Positions 51,293-61,626 of a DNA stretch of 64,000 bases are shown here, one piece after another (within the stretch, counting starts at the first letter, position 1; each line of letters starts with the position of its first letter). This DNA is from Hofstenia miamia. Lineage: Eukaryota; Xenacoelomorpha; Acoela. The stretch is taken from the NCBI GenBank assembly GCA_004352715.1, contig SCFE01000031.1:216108-280107 (forward strand), read 5' to 3'. The notes beneath the pieces were generated by a model. It saw nothing but the letters and a program-made list of their open reading frames with translations, did no database searches and was not told the origin of the DNA. The translations under genes and the position numbers were made by a program.

Positions 51293-54027
51293 AATTTTAA
51301 ATAGGTGTCTGTTTATTTATAATTAATATTTTTAGCTTAGTTCGTAGTGTTTGTGAAATTATTCTTTTGTATATACTTATTTGTATATATGGTAGTAAAT
51401 ATTACGATCGGGTTGAGTTCGGGTCCATGTTTACCTCATATTGTCACTCTCTAATCTGCTAATAAATTAGAGTTCGATGCTTTATAGCAGTCACTCTTCT
51501 GATCACGCGCCTGAGCGGAACTTGGTGGGTATATTTACAGAAAACTTAATTGAGGTTAGTTGTTGTTGTGCGCTTTTAGCCACGTTATTATCTGAACAAT
51601 ACGTAGGGGAAGATGTGAAAGATTTTACAAAAATCAAATTTTCCATTGAAAAAAATATTTTCAGCTACTTCAGGAACAGGAATAATTTGTATGACCTATA
51701 AACGTGTCCAAATACCGGGATTTTCAAATTTCCTAATAGACTTGAAGAAAATGGTTTGAAAATGCGGGATTCTAAAGTTGCAACATGAAGGTTGAGGTTA
51801 ACTAAACAAAAACCCTATTTTAAGGAATGTGGTGCACTTTTAAGTTCCTAAATGATGCTAGTGGGCCGGTAAGATAGTGAAATTTGTTTGTGAAGAAGAT
51901 AAAATTCAAAGGATTTGCAAATCTCAAGTGTTTACATGCTTAGCAATGACTGATAATGGTCAATTTAATTGTAAACAAGATTATTCACTGTTTCTTTGCA
52001 AAAGCTTCTATATTTAAGAATTCTGTCAATATTGAATTTTGGTAAGATCTTTAACACAGTTAATTGTATTAAATGACAAATTACAAAGCATCGATTTCTA
52101 AAAGTGATACGTAATTTAGCGCCTAGTAACAGAGTTTGCCGAAAACAATTGTTTTTTTACAGGCATTGCTTTTTTGAACTGCAATAAATGTCTATATAGT
52201 TTGCTTACAATTCCATATAAGAATCACAGTCAAATCATAAAATAGATGGACTATGGACTGGATTAAATTTCAATCAGCTTCGAAAGCAATATCACTTCTT
52301 ACAACTATTCAAATTTAATCTCTACTCATGCGTTACGATTTCCTCTTCAAAATCCCAGACGATCTTTCTGCACTATGGGAGCCTGCACATTACAGTTTGC
52401 GGACACGGGGCATTTTAACTGAAACCGTCTTATTGGCAAGGGATTTGCAGTTGAGTGAACATCAAGAACGTAAGATGTATCCCAGCTTTATTATTGGTTG
52501 TGGCTATTCTTAAACTAAAGGATATACCACCATAACTAGACTGAGGACATTGACGGCAGGAAAACCAAATCAATAGAGGCTGAATTTTTTATAAGGTGAA
52601 CTTAAGATAGCTAATTGCTTTAGACATAGTGGCTAAGCTTGAAGAACCATTTAATATTTACAGCAATATTGCCAATGATAAATTTCATCTCTCGTATTCT
52701 CATATAAAGAACTAAGGTTACTGTTGTTCTCAGCACTTCGCTAAGAAATTCCTTAACTGGATCCTAGTTACCGCAATCATTGGTAAAATGAGTTGCTAAA
52801 CGCATCAGTTTACTCCCATCCATCTCTATAATAAAAATTTATGAATTAGACGAACATTTTCTTAAAAAATCAGTTATTATAATCGCACTGCTTACAAGAC
52901 ATAAAAAATGTTTGCGTCTGTTGAGCTTGACAAAATAAACTACGTTAACTAATTTGCGAAAAATTTGAACCTAAATTCATGTCAAAGACTATTGCAATTA
53001 CTTAATAAATCAAGTGTTCCACGGTTGATACTTTGGATCAAGAGTCTGGTAGAATGATAAAGATAATGCAACATTCTGTAATCGTTATTTTGTTGCTGCA
53101 TTCTACAAAACTTTTGGAAGTCTCGTGTCATGAAGCCGATACACTAATAATTATGCCGGAGGATTTTTCAAGCTCGAGTCGAGTCGGGTACCTGGATAAA
53201 AATCGTTGTATCGAGTTCGAGTAATAACAAAACACGGTGAAGAAAGTGTAAATTAAATTTTTAATGCGCTACGGGAGACATTTTGTGACAAACAGAACGA
53301 AGGTCATTGTATAACTTGATTTATTTATTTTTTACCGGAATAGTTTCATGTGTCAAAAGCCTAAAATAGTTCAAGTTTCTGCGATTCTAATTCTAGACAA
53401 TCACAGTTGATCAATGTGACGGGCACTGGTATGAATTCCCCAAACAATGTGAACATTGAAACCAAACTTTTGGGCAAAACCCATCTAGACCAATTTCACA
53501 AGGCCTAGGCTATTCTTGCTTTTCACAAAAAATTGATAGCTTCCCCAAAGAATACTATGGTCAGATTCTGTTTTTCTGCCATACCACAAATGTTTTCATA
53601 ATGTTATTCATACTTATCTTTAGGGACGGAAAGCATCTTATAAACAAAATATTAGATGTGTTGAGAAATGAATTTTTCATTATTTTCTTGTTATATGGAA
53701 GAGGCTTAATTTTTAGGGTTCTATGATTATGTCTAAGCAATATTTTAGAGGATAGAAAGTTGTACTTGTGGTATGGAAAAATATTAATAAATATTTTAAA
53801 GAAAGTAGTTAATGTTTTTATAAATAATGCATTTTCGATTTAGAGAAGTTTTTGTTATATAAATGATTAACTGCTATTTTTACAGCACATTTTATTTGCT
53901 CATTGAATTTATTCAAACTGTTGATTTATATCGATATACAGTATCTTTCCATAATTAAATTGACTTAGTATTAATGTGTGAACTAATTGAATCTTTGATG
54001 TGGTTGGAAGCTGTTGTGATACCCTAG
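51293..54027. other. Intergenic DNA, no gene established
   Basis: Small plus-strand frames at 51477-51701, 52328-52513 and 53033-53224 have somewhat more balanced composition than chance. They show no domain, no clear splice context and no homology I recognise, so they are not called. A tcgagtcgagtcggg string at 53173-53188 is a simple local repeat. Confidence 0.35.
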
Positions 54028-55190
54028 TTATTTGTTTTGAAAATTAAGGTGAGAATCAAAAATGATACCAAAATATTTAAAATAATTAACTTGTTCTATG
54101 TATGTGCCATTAAATTTCAATTTAAATTTTGAACTATTTGTGGAATTATTGTTAGATTTAGGGCTAATTAAGCAAAATTGAGTTTTAGATGGGTCTATTT
54201 TTAGTTTTACTGAAGCAAAATATTGTGCAAGATGAGTGCAATTATATTCGAGAACTTTTATAGCAATTTCAGGAGACTTATGTGAGCTAAATAGCATTGA
54301 ATAACATTACATGTGGTACGATTGATCAAATCGTTTACATACATATTGAATACTAAATGTCCCAAAATTGTGCCTTGCGGAACGCCATTTTGATAGAAAT
54401 CTAGTCAGAGAGAATTCCATTTAGTTTAACTCTTTGTTTACGATTATGGAGATTGCTGCTTATTAGATCTGCACTTGTGTATGATAAACCCAGAATTTTT
54501 ATTTTTTTAATTAAAATGTGGTGGTCGATCAAGTCAAAAGCTTTTGATAAATCTAGGCATGCAACTGCGGAACACTCATCAATGGTAATTCTCCAATTTT
54601 CGGTAGCTGTTAAAGTATCATTTGTAGAAATATATTTACGAAAACCATATTGATTTTGAGAGTAAAGTAAAATTTGATTAAAAAGAAGTCGTTCAAAAAT
54701 CTTACTTATTGGTGATAGGTTTATAGTTCAAACAATCTATTAGGTCAACTTTTTTAAATAATGGAGTAATATTTGCCAATTTTAATTGTTCAGGAAAAAT
54801 AGAATGTCTAATACACGCGTTTATAATGTATAAAAGTGGCTCAGTTATTATATCTGGGCCAATTTTTAGAAACCAAGTTGGGATAATGGAGGGCCCGTTA
54901 GGATCGTATTTTAAAGAATGAATAGATTTGGTAATTTTAAACTTAGTCACGAATTTGAACGAGAAATGCAGTACTATAGGTTGAACTTAATTGATCTTAA
55001 ATGGAGTATTTACACCATAAAAATTGCCTAATTTGCAAAATACTTCATTAAACATGTTATGGCCTTATTGTTAGTGATTACCTTTCCCTTATAATTTATA
55101 TTTCGATTTTTTCATTTTTATTTGCTTCGTATTTAATAACTATTTTAATCCCAGTTTTAAGATAAATATTCAAAGTTCGCTTTCTGTTCT
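54028..55190 (-). pseudogene. Jockey/CR1-like non-LTR retrotransposon reverse transcriptase remnant
   Basis: Collinear minus-strand pieces of an apurinic-endonuclease-type LINE reverse transcriptase. 55150-55010 has NYKGKVIT and, in another frame, NMFNEVF and KLGN (the region before RT). 54990-54702 has KSIHSLKYDPNGPSIIPTWF and LKLANITPLFKKVD (RT motifs 0-2). About 54640-54430 has LDLSKAFDLIDHHILIKK and LNGI (motif A region). About 54395-54310 has NGVPQGTILG (motif B). 54297-54028 has KIDPSKTQFCLIS and FKYFGIIFD (thumb). The YADD box is not preserved. Several frameshifts and stops interrupt the frame, and neither end of the element can be defined. Confidence 0.8.
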
Positions 55191-56733
55191 GAATCAGAGA
55201 TGGAAGTGAGGCCGCCAAAGAGAAATTGTGTCCTGCCCAAAATTTACATGTTAACTTTTGTCATATCCTCAAGGGCAAGTGCTGCAGAACAGCAAGAGCA
55301 AAACATTTTAGATTGCATTTGACTTGCCGGCACCCCGTATATACTTTTTGTAAATCTCATCAACTAAGGTGGCTTTGGATCATACACAATTGAATAAAAT
55401 TACATTTAATCGCAGTTAGTATCTCAAACATCCCTCTCATTGCTTCTAATTTAAATAATCAATTTTGCATTAATATCTGATTGCAGAAAATAAGTGCACA
55501 TTCCAAAACGCTGCTTTCAAAATTGTAGGTTTCAAATATCTAACTATATTACTATGGTAATTTTCTCCAAAAATGAAAACAAAATTTGACCGAACGGATG
55601 CCAATTCTAAAAGACACTGTTAACATATTTGTCATTCAAGAAAGAAAGCATACGAGTAATTACGTAGATGCACAACTAACACGCAAAATATGTGTACATT
55701 TGAGGCCCATATACCTTAAAATTGAAAATTTCACAAGTCAAAGTATTTTTTGCATTTATCTGATTACATTTTAAATTTTTCACCTATATTAGGTCAGGAA
55801 ACCCTCCTACACGCAGGGATGTGGGCTGCAAAAGCATTTTTTGGAAAAGATGTACTAGAATCAAACAGAATGCTAAGGCAGAGCATAGGACCGAAATTAT
55901 TCAAATGAAAAAGTAAACTTCTCTATTTAGCATTGACCAGCGACCAAGGAAGGTCACATTTCTTGCTTTCTCCACCGCAAATTTGATCGCATTTTTCCAT
56001 CCCTAACGTCAAGAATTGTCGGGACAATTTCGCGAGATTTCAATCTGAAAGCTAACCCTTACTAAATACGGATAATCTTTTGATAACATGGTTGTTGAAA
56101 TAACCCAAAATTTGCTTCATTTGTTTTAAAATGTTATTTTCAACTGTTTTAAACATGTTTTTTATAAGGTTGTTTAAAACATGACAGCCTTGCCTACACG
56201 CAATATATTTTTTTATGCAAACAATACAACTTATGTTTAGGGATATTAAGATTCGACGTCGCCGACTCAGTAAACTCGAGGTATAGCAATTTACGAAACA
56301 TACCTGAAAATTTCAAGATTGTTTTTGTTAGAAATCTTGTAAGTGACACTTAAGCATGCCCAAGAATGCAAAAAATACTTTCAACAATTAGAATTAATAA
56401 TGGTATAAGCTAGTAGAAATTATTAAACTGAAAGTTTTTAACTTCTTTCAAAGTTGAAACTTTAGCTTATGTTAGACTTAACAGTTAAAATTTTACAAAA
56501 TAAGTGTAAACTATCATAATGGTGTATCTATAGAAATGAACAGTAAATTTCCTTAATAATAAAAAACATTAAAACATTCACAAGTTTAATCATTAATTAA
56601 TGTAATTGCCTCCAATTGTTCACTTTTTACATAAATTATAATTGACAGCATTGCATGCCGATAAAATCTTCTCAGATCCAGCTTTCCAGTAACTTCATAA
56701 TAACTGATTCTTCCATAATAGAGATCGAAGAAT
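55191..56733. other. 3' flank of PNPO and intergenic DNA
   Basis: No gene seen. The part nearest 56733 is the PNPO 3' untranslated region. Repeated ttgtttaaaacatg and tgttttaaacatg words occur at 56145-56180. Confidence 0.45.
56585..56590 (-). terminator. Candidate poly(A) signal of PNPO (ATTAAA)
   Basis: On the minus strand ATTAAA lies about 144 bases after the PNPO stop codon. It is the common variant of AATAAA. In such AT-rich DNA a chance match is likely, so this is only a candidate. Confidence 0.3.
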
Positions 56734-57026
56734 TTATGGTGCTAGCCTGTTTAAAGACCAGGATTTATCAGAAGCTAAAGTGTACTGTAACCTATCATGT
56801 AAACGGTTTGTGAAGCCTGCCCAAAACTCAAAGAGTCGTGGTTTAACGCGATAACCACCCCAGTGATTTGGGCGAGGGAGAGCAGCATCTTTGTGCAATT
56901 CATGCAAATCAGCCAAACGTTGGTGAAGATGATTTCGTGATGGTATCACTTCACTTTGATTGCTTATTGTTGCACAGTATTGACTTTCCACAGGACGACT
57001 TGCGAAATAGTTATCAGAGTCCTCAG
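56734..57026 (-). CDS. PNPO: PNPO exon 3 (C-terminal domain, stop)
   Basis: Acceptor tttatttag|CTGAGGAC (57027/57026) completes an Ala codon begun in exon 2. The exon encodes the YFASRP and NRLHDR cofactor-binding regions and ends NRLAP-TAA at 56734-56736. The plus-strand open frame across it is a shadow. Confidence 0.92.
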
Positions 57027-60000
57027 CTAAATAAAAACTGTTACAACATATATGCACGCATTCTAGAAAACTACATTCCAAATTGACATTTACTTAATTG
57101 TCCAATTGCATTTGACCCATATACCTACGCATTACCAAATAGCATTAACACGGAAAATCAATTTTTGGAAAATTGGCTGGAAATGGAAAACCAAATAATG
57201 AACAGTTTCCAATTCTTACAAAATGTAAACATATGTACGTTAAAAGGTTAAACCACTGGAGAGCAGGTTAACTTTCTCCACGACAAAAAATGGATTATAA
57301 AGCGCGTCCGTTAAGTTCTTCATGACTATCTACAAAAATTGATGTGGAAAAATACGTACTAGGTCTCTATTTTGAAAGTTTCCTGCATTACAATGTGCTT
57401 ATGTGATTATGTTATTCATGAAAATATATTACTCTAGGTGGACTGAATATGCCAATAGAATTACGAGCAACTGATTCTAACATAAGTTCTTGAAATACCA
57501 AAAAATTCTACAAAATGTTATTTTAAATCGATATTAATAGCATAGCAATTCATCGTGTACAGGCATAACCTCCTGTACTCTATGTATCAGTTTTTGAATT
57601 ATATTGATTAAGGGGTTTATTTTGGTCTCCTGCCTTCTAATTATTTGTCTAGCGATTCTTCTCCTTATGAGCGGCCACGTGAGCAAAAGGTTGTTGACAC
57701 CTTCTGTCAACTTCCTGTGTGTTGCTTTTGGATAGCGATCGCTGAATGCGTCTTTGATCTGCTCCCTTCGAGCAATGTTACATCTTTTATAAGGGGTAAC
57801 TTTTTATTTGATCCTTATTCGAATGGGAGCATCATCTTCACGTTATATTTGAATAATTACCTATTTATTTTTCTAAGATACAAATAGTTATACACATGAT
57901 TAGACTTTTTAGTGATTTTTCTATCGTCTCCTATCATGCTAACAATCAACAAAACAAACAACTTTTTATACTAAGGCTAAGGAAAGGCAGGGGCTTACAT
58001 TCTCTTACCGGATAAGGTTCTCGGTTGAGATGGGTTTTCAGCCTCATTGTTTGGAAATTCAATTTGTTGAGAGCAGTCCTCCTCGGATTCTTGCACCAGG
58101 TCTGGTTCCTCAGTAGTTGGAGTGGTATCATTAAAGGCCAACGTTTCCTGGTATGGCGTAACACTGTTTACATGTACAATTAGCATTTTCTTTAGCCTTG
58201 TTTACACGATAAATTTTTTCTCTCATAGCATTTCCTAATGTAAGGGACATCTGTGTAAACGCAAATTAACTCGAGACAGTAGGGGTGCAAGCGTAAAATT
58301 TCAGAAAAAATCTTAAATTTTATAATTTAGACAATAAATGTGCTCTTAAATAGTATGTTAGGTAATAATTGTACCACGAAAAAGCTATCAGCTTAACGTG
58401 TAGACGCCACTGATAGTTAGTTAATCTGACAATTGCTTCGTAAACTGATAAGGAAAAACTTATCGAGTAAACGAGGCCTTTCTAGGGAACTTTAAATTTT
58501 TTATTTGAATGTTTACATCACTAATTACTTTATAACTTATAGGGACTTAGGTAAGGTCGACTTAATTTCTTCGCTAACCCTCTAACCGAGGTTTTATTAT
58601 TGGATGATACAACCATACTTTGCACCCGATATTAAACTCTTGTAAGCGAACTTTTTTGTTATAAAAATCACAAATAATCTCTTTAATCTGCCCTGTTTTT
58701 TCTATTATCGATTTTTGCATATTAGTTAGGTTTAACTTAAAATCTAGAACATACTGTTGAATATTCTCATAACGCGTATTTTTTTCCTCCGATTCAGTAA
58801 GTAATAATTGAACTTCCAAACATTGCTTGGAATGGGAAAATGCCGGTTGCCTGATATTGATTATATGCAAAACATCCATTTTCTAAATGCATTTCCCAAT
58901 CACCGTGATGATGCTCAACATATTTTGATATTGTATCAATTAATGTTATATTCCACCTTTCAGTTTGTTCATTACATTGAGCATGAAATGCAGTGGTTTT
59001 CAATTTTCTAATAAGTAGCATAATTGATAAATTGAATTACTCTCAAAATTTCGTTATTGATTTGTTAACATGTGATCAGGAAGACCAAACTAAGTAAAAA
59101 CTCTCGTGTCTAAAGATTTTGCAATAGTTTCAGCTAAGGAATCTGGTAATACGAATGTAAATGGAAACTTTGTAAACATACATCTACCAGTGTTAATATC
59201 CTACTCAAATAGCTGATGTTTTTAGTATATAAGAAAATAAATAGAAAAATATCTTCAAGAAATGGGTGCTACATTGAAAAAACCAAGAGATACAACTAAA
59301 CCGCATAAAAACAACTAGTCAATTATCCTACTTTAAAATAGCCTGCAATACAATTCACAGATTGAGGAAAAGGCCAACAAATAAAGTTAAATTGTTATAA
59401 ACGATAGATTCAATGTTTATTTGTTAACGGAGTTATTAAAAAACATGTCTTTTTTAAATTGAGGGAAATTTAGGGCCGGGGGAAAAATGTTAGGTATAAA
59501 TATAAAGTCAATACACTTGATAAAATAAAAGATATTTTATTAAATAGACAATACTAACCAGATATTTTGGAAACTGTGCCTTCTATTCTTACTTGACGAC
59601 TTAAAGGTTGCCAATAAAAAAGGAGTGCAACATTCGGATTCTCTGAAATCTCGCAACCTTTTCTACTGTTATAGTTGGAAAAGAATATAAATCCTTCTGA
59701 ATCATATTTCTAAAGAACAGAGGTGAATTACTTAAATTATCTGTTGAAAGCATGCCTAGGCTAAAGCGAAGAAAAAGTAGGGATGCAACTGATCGCGTCA
59801 AAACTTCATAAAAAGCCTTAATTGAAATTAAAAATATAGCGTTAATGTTGATAAAAACGGTTTCTTGTGTAACAAAAAGTAATAGAATGAAATTGCATTT
59901 ACCTTTTCGATTATGCATCTAATCGGCTAATATATTACCCCTCTGGTCAAAAAGTAAGTAAATTTGAACGTGGCGAACAATAAATGATCCAATAAAGTTT

Positions 60001-61256
60001 ATATTAATATCAAATACATAAGCAGCTATAAGCAATTCAACTGCGTATCGACTCTTTGATTTTGGGGAAGAGAAAGAAATCGCAAGGAGCAAGGTCGGGA
60101 GAATACGGCGGATGAGGCACGATCTCCCACTCTTGTTGATTCAAGTAATCTTGCACAATTAGGCATCGATGTGCTGGAGCATTGTCATGATGGAAAACAA
60201 TGCGTTGATTTTTGCGATTTCTCACCAAATTAGGATGCAATGGTCGAACAACCACATCTTTGTAATAACCACCATTGACGTGTTGTACAGGTGGTACAGC
60301 ATTGTTGAGCAGAATACATTGTGCATAACGTTCGTTGATGACTGTTTTTGCATGAAGAAGAGGATCCCAACTTCAAATCCACGTTTCGTCACCAGTAATA
60401 TTTGTCACATAACAATGTGAGTCATAAAGAAATTTGATAATGACGCGAGTGTCATATCTTGAATAATTGCTTTTAAATGTATTCATCATGGCAAGAAAAA
60501 TTATGCAATTAAAAATTCTTGGATGCATGTAATTAAATATATTTCTGTCAATCCATCAAAATCACATTAACTTTCAAAATATAAAATAACTGCAAGCATG
60601 CATTTAAGCATGCAGGCACACATGTACACCGAAAATTACTTATTGACTTAACCACACATAAAAAATTTCAAGGTTACATGCAGAGAGGGGGTTATTAAAT
60701 CAAAAAGCTTTAAACAGACCAATAATAAAGTCTTTAAAATCCCAAAATAAAAACATGTTTAAAACAGTGTATGTGTTTTTTGTCACCTATCTATTTTGGA
60801 TGTTTGATTATTAAATGCTTTAATTTTTTTGAGATCCATTTTGTTTAATGATTTTTGAATAATGCCAAAGCACACAATTTGGAACTCATTTATCAGTTAA
60901 GATTTAAGATGAACGGAAAAGCCCGTGACACCATTTTCGAAAATCAGCATTAAATATGGGACATTGCGTACCAATTTTGATTGCACCCAATGTTTACTCA
61001 AATATTCCTAGGAACATACTGCAGTTAAACAATTGAAATTCTATGACTTTTCACTAAACAAAAAAACCTTTCAAATGAAAAAAACTTCAGGTTCAATTTG
61101 CATAAAGTATTCTTTTGCGAAAATTTATATTTGTGACTGTTTGGGATCCACATGCACCCCAACATCTAGCTGCTGGTTTACAAAAATTACTAATGAAACT
61201 ATCCACATACATATAATGGAATGTATCTATATGTGATACATACATTATTTAAATAA

Positions 61257-61303
<47 letters not shown>

Positions 61304-61594
61304 CGCTCTGTACGATTTTTGTCGAAAAATAGATACGCCCTGTACACTCGATATAAATAGATACGCCTATGTACTACTACTGTAAATATATTATGTGTAA
61401 GTCCCAAACTTTTTATAGTCATGATGGAGGTCTAACATCACTGCACACCATGGTACAGCAAAATTGATTTATGTTAACCCAGCAAGAAAAACTCAGGATA
61501 CGCTGTGTACTACGGCAGTTTGCCCATTGGATACGCTGTGTACCCTCGTTTGGAAAAATCGCACGTACACAGCGTATCTTATTTGTATATACCA

Positions 61595-61626
<32 letters not shown>

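Larger units (their letters stand above)
57027..59558 (-). other. PNPO intron 2, filled mostly by a gypsy element
   Basis: Donor gttagt after ...TCTG (59559/59558) and acceptor tttag at 57027. About 57556-59240 is a 5'-truncated Ty3/gypsy remnant with a nested MITE. The short flanks 57027-57555 and 59241-59558 contain nothing recognised. Confidence 0.85.

Noticed and set aside
57645-57887. 80-codon plus-strand frame
   Set aside because: It lies within the probable LTR of the gypsy element and has no homology of its own.
58808-59011. 67-codon plus-strand frame
   Set aside because: Complement of the gypsy integrase remnant on the minus strand.
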